Source: JAAXKN01 sp036261625 (GTDB lineage Bacteria > Bacteroidota > Ignavibacteria > Ignavibacteriales > SURF-24). From it: a stretch of 64,000 nt of DNA. Shown one piece after another: positions 26,493 to 34,271 of the stretch. Position 1 is the stretch's first letter, and each line of letters opens with the position of its first letter. The notes beneath the pieces were generated by a model. The model was not told the origin of the DNA and did no database searches. It saw nothing but the letters and a program-made list of their open reading frames with translations. The position numbers were made by a program, and so were the translations under genes. The stretch covers positions 186,001 through 250,000 of the forward strand of contig DATAKL010000057.1 in the NCBI GenBank assembly GCA_036261625.1, in the 5' to 3' direction.

Positions 26493-29400
26493 ATGTTTAA
26501 GCAGAATCCTGAAAAAATAAATTATTCTGAAATAGAAGAGAGAATCTTAAAGTTCTGGCAGGATAATAACATCTTCGAGAAGAGCGTAAGTTCAAGAAGC
26601 GATAATAAACCTTTTACATTTTATGAAGGGCCTCCGACGGCAAACGGAAAACCAGGCATTCACCACGTGATGGCAAGAACATTAAAAGACCTTGTCTGCC
26701 GTTATAAAACCCTTCAGGGATATCAGGTCCACCGTAAGGCCGGTTGGGATACGCACGGACTGCCGGTTGAAATTGAAGTTGAAAAACAGCTCGGCATTAA
26801 GAATAAAAGTGAAATTAAGGACTACGGCGTGGAAAAGTACAACAAGGCATGCCGTGATTCTGTGTTTACATATACCGACTTGTGGGAGAAGATGACAAAA
26901 CGCATGGGTTACTGGATCCGCCTGGAAGACGCATACGTAACCTGCACAAATGATTATATAGAATCGGTATGGTGGGCGCTTAAGACCTTGTATGACAAGG
27001 GTCTTATATATAAGGATTATAAGGTTGTACCTCAGGATCCCAAAAGTGAAACCGTTCTTTCGTCACACGAACTGGCTCTTGGCTACAGAGAAACCAAGGA
27101 CCCTTCGGTTTACGTGGTAATGAAACTTAAAGATTCAGAGCTCACGAAGGAAGGAACAACTTACTTCCTCGTCTGGACGACAACACCCTGGACACTCATT
27201 TCAAACGTCGCCCTTGCCGTGGGACCGGATATAGATTACGTAAAGATTAAACTTAAAGATGAGTACCTCATACTTGCCAAAAGCCGCCTTTCAGTTGTGG
27301 AAGGGGACTATGAGATCGTTGGCGAATATAAGGGAACTGACCTCTCAGGGCAGGAATATGAACAGATTTTTAACTATGTAAAGCCGAATAAAAAAGCTTT
27401 CTTTGTCATTGAAGCTGACTTTGTCAGTACGGAAGACGGTTCCGGTATTGTTCATATCGCTCCTGCCTTCGGTGCCGACGACTACGAGGTCTCGAAGAAG
27501 TATGATCTTCCGATGCTGCAGCCTGTTACAAGAAGCGGACTATTTACCGAACAGGTTACCGATTTTGCAGGAAGGTTCGTCAAGGATGCTGACAAGGATA
27601 TAATTATTAAACTCAAGGAAATGGGACACCTGTTCAAAAAGGAAACCATCACCCACTCATATCCCTTCAGCTGGCGTCATCAGGACGTGCCGATCATTTA
27701 CTATGCAAGGGAATCCTGGTTCATAAGAACTACTTCCATTGCAGACAAGATGGTTGCTCTTAATAAGCAGATCAACTGGATTCCGCCAGAAGTCGGTTCG
27801 GGCCGCTTCGGAAACTGGCTCGAGGAGAATAAGGACTGGGCTTTGTCGCGCGACCGCTTTTGGGCTACACCCCTTCCGATCTGGATCTCGGAAGACGGAG
27901 GCGACATGATGGCCATAGGAAGCATTGAAGAGCTTAAGGAAGGTTTCGTTGAAAAAGACGGCAAGAGAGTCTCGGTACGCGACCTGGATAACATAGACCT
28001 TCATAAGCCATATGTTGATGAGATCTTCTTCGAGCGCAACGGGAAAATTTATAAGAGGACTCCTGAACTCATAGACGTTTGGTTCGATTCGGGCTCAATG
28101 CCTTTTGCTCAGTACCATTACCCGTTTGAAAATCAGGAAACATTTAAGGAGAACTTCCCGGCAGACTTCATCTGCGAGGGAATTGACCAGACAAGAGGCT
28201 GGTTCTATACTCTGCATGCAATTTCCACCATGCTTTTCGACAGCATGGCTTATAAGAATCTGATCGTAAATGAACTGATACTGGACAAAAACGGCATGAA
28301 AATGTCCAAGTCCAGAGGCAATACGGTCGATCCTTTTGCACTCTTTGACAAGTACGGAGCCGACGCTACCAGGTGGTATCTCGTTACAACAAGCCCGCCC
28401 TGGAAGCCGACACTCTTTGACGAGGAAGGAATTGTTGAAGTACAAAGGAAATTTTTTGGTACATTAATAAATACGTATTCTTTCTTTGCATTATATGCTA
28501 ATATTGATAACTTCGAGTTTAAGGAAGACCTGATCCCCTACAAGGAAAGGCCTGAAATCGACAGGTGGATCATCAGTAAGCTCTCAAGTGTTGTTTCTGA
28601 ATACAAGGAACTCATGGATTCCTACGATGTGACAAAGGCTGCAAGACTGGTGGCTAATTTTACCATAGACCAGCTTTCCAACTGGTACGTTAGACGCAGC
28701 CGAAGAAGGTTCTGGAAAAGTGATATGAACAAAAACAAGCTTTCTGCATACCAGACCTTGTATGAATGCCTCATTACTGTTTCAAAGCTTGTCAGCCCGT
28801 TTGCTCCTTTTATTTCAGAGGAAATTTACAGGAGCCTTAACGAGGCAACAGGAAGAGAAAAATTTGAGTCGGTACACCTTTCAGATTTCCCGGTTTCTTC
28901 TTATTATGAAAAAGAGCTGGAAGATAAGATGGATATTGCTCAGAAGGTGGTATTCATAGCCCGTTCAATGAGAGCCAAGAATAATCTGAAGATCAGGCAG
29001 CCGCTCCTGAAGATTATGGTTGCCGTGGATAAAGCCAGCAGGGATGCTGTTACGAAGATGAAAGATGTGATATTAGAGGAGATTAACGTAAAAGATTTAG
29101 TTGTACTGGAAGATGATTCGGAGATAGTAAATAAATCGGCAAAACCGAATTTCAAATCTATCGGACCGAAGTTCGGCAAGAAAGCAAATCCTGTGGCAAA
29201 TGCAATAAGGGGCTTTGGAAAAGAAGAGATCATAAAGCTTGAAAAAGGCGGAAGCGTAACTGTAGCCGTCGACGGCGAGGAAATTGCCGTTACCCCCTCT
29301 GAGGTTGAGATAGTCAGCACTGAAATCCAGGGCTGGCTTGTTGAAAGTCTTGAGGGTGTTACGGTTGCGCTCGATACCGAGCTTACGGATGAACTTCTCT

Positions 29401-29663
29401 CTGAAGGCCTTGCACGTGAGTTTGTTAACAGAGTTCAGAACATGAGAAAGGATATGGGTCTTGAGGTTACTGACAGAATAACAATCGGCTTTAAGGGTGA
29501 TGAAGGCCTCAGAAAGGCAGTTCTCTCCTTCAGCGATTATATTGTCAGTGAGACTCTGGCTGAAAGCCTCAGCTCTGAAACTGAATTGAAGGACGGCTAC
29601 TCCCAGGATTGGGAAGTAGGTGAATATAAATGTTCCATAAGTATTAAAAAGATGGATGCTTAA
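26493..29663 (+). CDS. ileS: isoleucine--tRNA ligase
   Basis: Class I synthetase that charges tRNA-Ile and edits Val. Seen are the HIGH-type motif GKPGIHHVMA at about 52-61, the CP1 editing domain with TTTPWTLISNVALAVG, WFDSGSMPFAQYHYP, GWFYTLHAISTMLF, and KMSKS at residues 603-607. The C-terminal anticodon-binding region continues to residue 1056. Length and features fit the long eukaryal-like/type 2 bacterial IleS; no obvious C-terminal zinc ribbon is seen. The next gene's ribosome-binding site overlaps the 3' end. This type is known from mupirocin-resistant lineages, but resistance here is not shown. Confidence 0.95.
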   Translation: MFKQNPEKINYSEIEERILKFWQDNNIFEKSVSSRSDNKPFTFYEGPPTANGKPGIHHVMARTLKDLVCRYKTLQGYQVHRKAGWDTHGLPVEIEVEKQLGIKNKSEIKDYGVEKYNKACRDSVFTYTDLWEKMTKRMGYWIRLEDAYVTCTNDYIESVWWALKTLYDKGLIYKDYKVVPQDPKSETVLSSHELALGYRETKDPSVYVVMKLKDSELTKEGTTYFLVWTTTPWTLISNVALAVGPDIDYVKIKLKDEYLILAKSRLSVVEGDYEIVGEYKGTDLSGQEYEQIFNYVKPNKKAFFVIEADFVSTEDGSGIVHIAPAFGADDYEVSKKYDLPMLQPVTRSGLFTEQVTDFAGRFVKDADKDIIIKLKEMGHLFKKETITHSYPFSWRHQDVPIIYYARESWFIRTTSIADKMVALNKQINWIPPEVGSGRFGNWLEENKDWALSRDRFWATPLPIWISEDGGDMMAIGSIEELKEGFVEKDGKRVSVRDLDNIDLHKPYVDEIFFERNGKIYKRTPELIDVWFDSGSMPFAQYHYPFENQETFKENFPADFICEGIDQTRGWFYTLHAISTMLFDSMAYKNLIVNELILDKNGMKMSKSRGNTVDPFALFDKYGADATRWYLVTTSPPWKPTLFDEEGIVEVQRKFFGTLINTYSFFALYANIDNFEFKEDLIPYKERPEIDRWIISKLSSVVSEYKELMDSYDVTKAARLVANFTIDQLSNWYVRRSRRRFWKSDMNKNKLSAYQTLYECLITVSKLVSPFAPFISEEIYRSLNEATGREKFESVHLSDFPVSSYYEKELEDKMDIAQKVVFIARSMRAKNNLKIRQPLLKIMVAVDKASRDAVTKMKDVILEEINVKDLVVLEDDSEIVNKSAKPNFKSIGPKFGKKANPVANAIRGFGKEEIIKLEKGGSVTVAVDGEEIAVTPSEVEIVSTEIQGWLVESLEGVTVALDTELTDELLSEGLAREFVNRVQNMRKDMGLEVTDRITIGFKGDEGLRKAVLSFSDYIVSETLAESLSSETELKDGYSQDWEVGEYKCSISIKKMDA

Positions 29664-29688
29664 CTTTGTAGAACCAGGAGGCCCAAAA

Positions 29689-30471
29689 ATGGCAACTAAA
29701 TCTGACCCTAAGAAAGTAAAGAAAACTGCAGCAGAAAAACCAAAGGCAGCCAAGGCTGCATCTAAGAGCAGTTCCGGCAAGAGCAACGGTACTGCTAAGA
29801 CTGCTGCCGTAGCCAAAAAGGCAGGAAAGGCTGCTGTTAAAGAAAAAGAACAGCCCAAAAAGAAAGCAGTTCAAACTAAAGTTAAGGATGTTATGAAAAA
29901 GGAAAAGAAGAAGGAACCCGCAAAGGAAAAAGAGACGGTAAAGGCAAATAAGCTTGCGGTAAAAGAGGGGCAGATTACAGTCAGCGAGCAGAGACCTGCC
30001 CCCAAGGACAGTGATACTACCGAAGTAATGGTTACTTCGCCGAAGAAAAACGTACGCAAGATTAAGGGCTACGGAAAAGAGGATCTTGAGTATTTCAAGA
30101 AAATAATTCTTGATAAGCGCAATGAGATCATTGAACAGCTGCAGAACCTGCGCGAGCAGATGATGGACCCGACAACAGGGCAGTATGTCAACGAGAATTC
30201 ACCTTACTCGCTTCATATGGCTGAGCAGGGTACAGATGCCATGGAAAGAGAAAAGATATTCCTCTGGGCCCAGAGGGAAAATAAGTTCCTGGGCTACCTG
30301 GATGACGCGCTTCATAGAATTGAAAACGGCACCTACGGAATCTGCATCGAATGTATTGACGAGCCGCAGAACCTGTGCCCGACGTGCCCTTTGATTGCTA
30401 AGGAAAGACTGGCAGCCGTACCGCACAGCCAGCTGTGCCTGCCTGTTAAACAAAGACAGGAAAAGAAGTAA
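29689..30471 (+). CDS. TraR/DksA-family zinc-finger protein with a long Lys/Ala-rich N-terminal tail
   Basis: ATG 29689 is preceded by CAGGAGG at good spacing. A frame extension to 29656 runs into ileS and is unlikely. Residues 1 to about 125 are low-complexity and rich in Lys, Ala and Pro (KKVKKTAAEKPKAAKAA...), like a histone H1 tail. Residues 130-260 are a DksA/TraR-like domain: a coiled coil (DLEYFKKIILDKRNEIIEQLQNL) and a C4 zinc finger GTYGICIECIDE...LCPTCPLIAKER. DksA-type proteins bind the RNA polymerase secondary channel. Placement between ileS and lspA is common for DksA-like genes. The basic tail suggests additional nucleic-acid binding. Confidence 0.85.
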   Translation: MATKSDPKKVKKTAAEKPKAAKAASKSSSGKSNGTAKTAAVAKKAGKAAVKEKEQPKKKAVQTKVKDVMKKEKKKEPAKEKETVKANKLAVKEGQITVSEQRPAPKDSDTTEVMVTSPKKNVRKIKGYGKEDLEYFKKIILDKRNEIIEQLQNLREQMMDPTTGQYVNENSPYSLHMAEQGTDAMEREKIFLWAQRENKFLGYLDDALHRIENGTYGICIECIDEPQNLCPTCPLIAKERLAAVPHSQLCLPVKQRQEKK

Positions 30472-30523
30472 GCAGCAGGAAGTAAGTAACTGGAAGATCT
30501 GAAACCTAAAGAAAGAGCATAAC

Positions 30524-31141
30524 TTGAGAGTATTATTTGTCTCCCTATTCATCGTAATAATCGATCAAGTTTCAAAACTGTTCGTTAAGGGTTTTTCTAT
30601 ACCTTTGCTTAATATTAATTATCCCGGAATTTCATACGCTGAGCAGCATGATTTTCTGGGATCATTTCTGAAGATTACATTTATTGAAAATCCCGGTATG
30701 GCATTTGGGATCGACCTGGGAAGTGCTTCCAAACTGTTTTTATCCCTGTTCTCGATTGTTGCCTCCATAGGCATTATACTTTACCTCTACAGGATCAGAC
30801 GTGAAGGAATAAAAGTAAGAATGGCTCTTGCGCTTATACTGGGAGGAGCCATTGGTAATCTTGTCGACCGTGTCTTCTACGGCGTTTTTTACGGATACGG
30901 TCCGTTGTTTTACGGAAAAGTTGTGGATTTTTTTCAGATTAAGATCGCAGGCATTAATTTTCTAGGCTATAATCTGGATAACCTGCCGGTCTTTAACGTC
31001 GCTGATGTTTCTGTTACTGCCGGCGTCGTTCTCCTTATAATCTTCAGCGGAAGGGCCTCAGAGGAAGCTACCGCAGGTGAGGATGCAAAAGAAGGCGGCA
31101 AAGCTGCAGAAGATAATTTAGGCGGCAAACCATTAAGCTGA
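30524..31141 (+). CDS. lspA: lipoprotein signal peptidase (signal peptidase II), copy 1
   Basis: Aspartyl inner-membrane protease that removes signal peptides from lipidated prolipoproteins. 205 aa with four membrane helices. Conserved boxes are IIDQVSKLFV, ENPGMAFGI, the first catalytic Asp in GGAIGNLVDRVFYG and the second in VFNVADVSVTAG. It starts at TTG 30524 with a weak ribosome-binding site. The C-terminal 30 residues are a charged, Ala/Glu/Gly-rich tail. The adjacent gene encodes a close paralogue with the same start codon type. Confidence 0.92.
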   Translation: MRVLFVSLFIVIIDQVSKLFVKGFSIPLLNINYPGISYAEQHDFLGSFLKITFIENPGMAFGIDLGSASKLFLSLFSIVASIGIILYLYRIRREGIKVRMALALILGGAIGNLVDRVFYGVFYGYGPLFYGKVVDFFQIKIAGINFLGYNLDNLPVFNVADVSVTAGVVLLIIFSGRASEEATAGEDAKEGGKAAEDNLGGKPLS

Positions 31142-31191
31142 TTTTTTAAGCCAAGCTGATTTTTAGAAGCTAATTATTTAAGGCGCAAATT

Positions 31192-31779
31192 TTGAGAGCA
31201 TTATTCGCATCACTGTTTATAGTTATTGTTGACCAGATCACAAAGCTTTATATAAAAGGCTTTAATATTCCTGCCCTGCATCTGCACCACGACGGGATGA
31301 TTTACGGCGACCACCGCAAACTGATAGGCAACTTTCTCAGAATTACTTTTGTCGAAAATCCGGGAATTGCTTTCGGCATCGATCTTGGAATTTCTTCCAA
31401 ACTGTTTTTGTCACTCTTCTCAATTGCCGCCAGTATCGGCATCATATACTACCTTTATAAGGTAAGAAACGACCGCTTTATACTGCGCTTTGCGCTTGCC
31501 CTCATTTTAGGAGGAGCAGTCGGAAACCTCATTGACCGCGTCTTCTACGGCGTCTTCTACGGCTATGCCCCGCTTTTCTTCGGCAAAGTGGTGGATTTTA
31601 TAGACGTCGACTTTTTTGACGTTAACTTCTTCGGATATACTTACGACCGCTGGCCGATATTCAACGTTGCCGATATGGCCGTATCGATCGGCGTACTGCT
31701 TCTTGTGGCATTCAGCTTTAAGACGAAACCCGCTGCACAGACTGAAGAAGCCGAGACTCTGCAGCAACACGAGAAGTAA
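31192..31779 (+). CDS. lspA: lipoprotein signal peptidase, copy 2 (tandem paralogue)
   Basis: 195 aa, clearly homologous end to end to the gene just upstream. Blocks such as SKLFLSLFSI, LALILGGA and DRVFYGVFYGY are nearly identical. Both catalytic aspartates are present (NLIDRVFYG and IFNVADMAV), as is ENPGIAFGI, so it looks active. It starts at TTG 31192 with AAGGCG upstream. The region between the conserved boxes that faces the periplasm differs most (VDVDFFDVNFFGYTYDRW), which might reflect different substrates. rluD follows 36 nt later. Confidence 0.92.
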   Translation: MRALFASLFIVIVDQITKLYIKGFNIPALHLHHDGMIYGDHRKLIGNFLRITFVENPGIAFGIDLGISSKLFLSLFSIAASIGIIYYLYKVRNDRFILRFALALILGGAVGNLIDRVFYGVFYGYAPLFFGKVVDFIDVDFFDVNFFGYTYDRWPIFNVADMAVSIGVLLLVAFSFKTKPAAQTEEAETLQQHEK

Positions 31780-31815
31780 AATTCAAAGACCCGAAAAAAT
31801 GAACCCCGGAATTAT

Positions 31816-32799
31816 ATGACAAACCTGATAACAGAAAAAAATTACAGGTTTGAGGCCCCGCCCGGCAAGAAGAAAGAACGAATTGACGTATATATTACGA
31901 ACCTCATAGAAAACGCCACGCGCTCCAAAGTGCAGAAGCTCATTGAGGCAGGTATGGTTCTGGTAAACGGAGCCGCGGTTAAACAGAACTTCAAGATTTC
32001 TGCCGGGGATGTTGTAGACGTCAGAATCCCTATTGCGCCGCGCCCGGAAAATACAATGCCAGAGGAAATACCGCTCGATATAATTTACGAAGATGATTAC
32101 CTCATTGTTGTAAACAAGCCTGCCGGCATGGTGGCCCATCCGGCCTACGCAAACTACACGGGAACACTTGTAAATGCTCTTCTGCATCACTCTCAGAAAT
32201 TAAGCAATGTGAATGAAGCCGGGCGCCCGGGAATTGTGCACAGGATCGACAAGGATACAAGCGGTATTCTTGTGGTTGCAAAGGATGACGTAACGCACGC
32301 AAAGCTGGCCGCACAGTTTTCTAAGCACACTATTGAAAGGGAATACTGGGCCGTCTGCTGGGGACTCCTAAAGGAAAAAACTGGTGTTATTGAAAAGAAT
32401 ATTGCCAGGAGCAAAAGCGACAGGAAGAAGTACGCTGTAAGCGAAATGGAAGGGAAGACTGCAATAACGTATTACACTGTGCTTGAAGAGTTTGAATTTG
32501 CCTCTTTAATAAAGCTGAATCTTAAGACCGGGAGGACTCACCAGATAAGAGTCCATATGGCTTCAATCAATCATCCCATATTTGGCGACGTGACTTACGG
32601 AGGCAATAAGATCGTATACGGGCATGCCCTTCCAAAAATGAAGTCCCGGATCGACAACCTTCTTGAGATTATGCCGCGTCAGGCTCTTCATGCAAAAACG
32701 CTCGGCTTTTACCATCCGCACACAGGCGAGCTTGTAAGGTTCGACTCCCCCTTGCCGGAAGACTTCCAATTACTTTTAGAAAAACTGAAAAATGAATAG
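31816..32799 (+). CDS. rluD: RluA/RluD-family 23S rRNA pseudouridine synthase
   Basis: Modifies uridines in 23S rRNA helix 69 or similar sites. An N-terminal S4 RNA-binding domain (RIDVYITNLIENATRSKVQKLIEAGMVLVNG) precedes the catalytic domain with PLDIIYEDDYLIVVNKPAGMVAHP and HRIDKDTSGILVVAKDD, which contains the catalytic Asp. The length of 327 aa is typical. RluA, RluC and RluD are hard to separate by eye; the S4 domain and the lspA neighbourhood favour RluD. Its last codon and TAG stop lie inside the GAATAGCC end of a palindromic repeat. Confidence 0.92.
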   Translation: MTNLITEKNYRFEAPPGKKKERIDVYITNLIENATRSKVQKLIEAGMVLVNGAAVKQNFKISAGDVVDVRIPIAPRPENTMPEEIPLDIIYEDDYLIVVNKPAGMVAHPAYANYTGTLVNALLHHSQKLSNVNEAGRPGIVHRIDKDTSGILVVAKDDVTHAKLAAQFSKHTIEREYWAVCWGLLKEKTGVIEKNIARSKSDRKKYAVSEMEGKTAITYYTVLEEFEFASLIKLNLKTGRTHQIRVHMASINHPIFGDVTYGGNKIVYGHALPKMKSRIDNLLEIMPRQALHAKTLGFYHPHTGELVRFDSPLPEDFQLLLEKLKNE

Positions 32800-32884
32800 C
32801 CCCCGATCTTCCGAGAATCTGGGGCTAAAGCCCCGAGGGATTTTGGGGATCGCATATTCCACGAGCCAAAGCTCGTGGCTATTC
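32794..32884. repeat. 91-bp palindromic element, relative of 7719-7864
   Basis: Bounded by GAATAGCC (32794-32801) and GGCTATTC (32877-32884), the same ends as the element at 7719. Inside are GGGGCT/AGCCCC (32821-32834) and CCACGAGC-caaa-GCTCGTGG (32859-32878). A CCCCGATCTTCC segment here is the reverse complement of a segment in the other copy. The left end supplies the stop codon of rluD. It separates rluD from convergent hydF and may shape both 3' ends. Confidence 0.8.
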
Positions 32885-32892
32885 ATAGAAAT

Positions 32893-34116
32893 CTAGGCCT
32901 GGACGTCGGACCATCTTTCCACGGCTTCCGGAAAGGGCTCGAGGGCTCTCGGGACCGCCCCGTGCAGGTATGAAATAAGAACACCGTAGTTCACAATGGG
33001 CACTTCCATCAGCCTGGCCTCGTTTAAGCGGACCTGCATCTGACGCCTTGTCATCATGCAGCCGCCGCAGTGAATTATCAGCCTGTAGTCTGATAAGTTT
33101 TCAGGGAAATCGGCTCCGTTTTTAACATCAAACTGAAACTTCTTTTTCGTGTAATGTTCAAGCCACCTGGGAATCTTTATCCTTCCAATGTCCCCATCCT
33201 GCACGTGGTGCGAGCAGGCCTCGGCAATTAGAATCCTGTCGCCGTCCTTTAATTCTTCAACTCTTCTTATACCCCCGACAAACACAGGAAGGTCCCCTTT
33301 ATGGCGCGCCATGAGGATTGAAAATGTAGTCAGCCTTACCTCTTCCGGCACCAGCGCTGCCACATTCATAATGGCCTGACTGTCGGTTACAACAAGTCTT
33401 GGCTGCTCCTTGAGAAGACTGAGGGCCTTTGAGAGCTCACTGTCTTTGACAGTAAGCACAATGCAGTCCTCATCCAGTGCCTCCCTTATAGTCTGAACCT
33501 GCGGTAAAATAAGGCGCCCTTTGGGTGCTCCAAGGTCAATTGGAACAACAAGAACAACCACGTCGCCCGGCCTTACAAGGTCTTTTATCAAAGGAGGCTC
33601 AGATTCATGGGGGATTAAAGACATAACTTTTTCCTTTAACTCTGTTATGCCTTTGTTATCCCTGCAGGAAACAACTATTGTACTGACATTCATCTCTTTC
33701 AGCTCCTGGATAAGAGACTTATTAAGACCCATGTCGGCCTTGTTTACTGCAGCTAGCCAGGGAATATTAAGTTTATGAAGGCGGCTGATGAGAAGTTTCT
33801 CATCCCCGGACAAATTCTTTGAAGCATCAAGCACAACAATTGCAAAGTCGGCTGAAGAAATGGCTTTCAAGGACTTGCTTATTCTCTTCTGGCCAAGCTC
33901 TCCCGTGTCGTCGATGCCTGCCGTATCCACAAGCACAACGGGGCCGAAGGGCAAAAGCTCCATTGCTTTTTTTACGGGGTCCGTAGTAGTGCCCGGAATA
34001 TCGCTTACGATACAGAGGTCCTGCCCTATAAATGCGTTAACAAGTGAAGATTTCCCGGCGTTGCGCATTCCGGCAAAGACAATGTGTTTTCTTTCTGACT
34101 GTGGTATATTATTCAA
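32893..34116 (-). CDS. hydF: [FeFe]-hydrogenase maturation GTPase HydF
   Basis: Scaffold/carrier GTPase that delivers the di-iron subcluster made by HydE and HydG to the [FeFe]-hydrogenase. Seen are the GTPase motifs GMRNAGKSS (P-loop), DIPGTTTDPV, DTAG and NKAD. The C-terminal iron-sulfur ligand set CSH...HCGGC (EACSHHVQDG, IIHCGGCMM) is diagnostic. 407 aa is normal. Neither HydE, HydG nor a hydrogenase subunit is in this window. The presence of HydF still implies an organism with fermentative or electron-bifurcating hydrogen metabolism. Confidence 0.94.
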   Translation of the reverse strand: MNNIPQSERKHIVFAGMRNAGKSSLVNAFIGQDLCIVSDIPGTTTDPVKKAMELLPFGPVVLVDTAGIDDTGELGQKRISKSLKAISSADFAIVVLDASKNLSGDEKLLISRLHKLNIPWLAAVNKADMGLNKSLIQELKEMNVSTIVVSCRDNKGITELKEKVMSLIPHESEPPLIKDLVRPGDVVVLVVPIDLGAPKGRLILPQVQTIREALDEDCIVLTVKDSELSKALSLLKEQPRLVVTDSQAIMNVAALVPEEVRLTTFSILMARHKGDLPVFVGGIRRVEELKDGDRILIAEACSHHVQDGDIGRIKIPRWLEHYTKKKFQFDVKNGADFPENLSDYRLIIHCGGCMMTRRQMQVRLNEARLMEVPIVNYGVLISYLHGAVPRALEPFPEAVERWSDVQA

Positions 34117-34213
34117 ATGGTTCTTCCTCCAGGCTGTGCATTATACTCAAATGTCCAAATAATAATGCAAATATATTGAAAAAGAATTTAAATGCATCTT
34201 AAAAAAATGCAAC

Positions 34214-34249
34214 AAAAAAGCCCCCGGTGAAAACTGTCACCGGGGGCTT
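34214..34249 (-). terminator. intrinsic terminator after the TonB-dependent receptor
   Basis: Read on the minus strand, AAGCCCCCGGTGA and TCACCGGGGGCTT form a 13-bp perfect stem with a 6-nt loop, followed by TTTTTTGTTGC. Confidence 0.9.
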
Positions 34250-34271
34250 AAAGTTAAGTATTAGTCTTAAC

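Noticed and set aside
29097..29858. 253-codon minus-strand ORF opposite ileS and dksA
   Set aside because: It is antisense to two well-supported genes and its Ala/Phe-rich sequence mirrors their codon bias.
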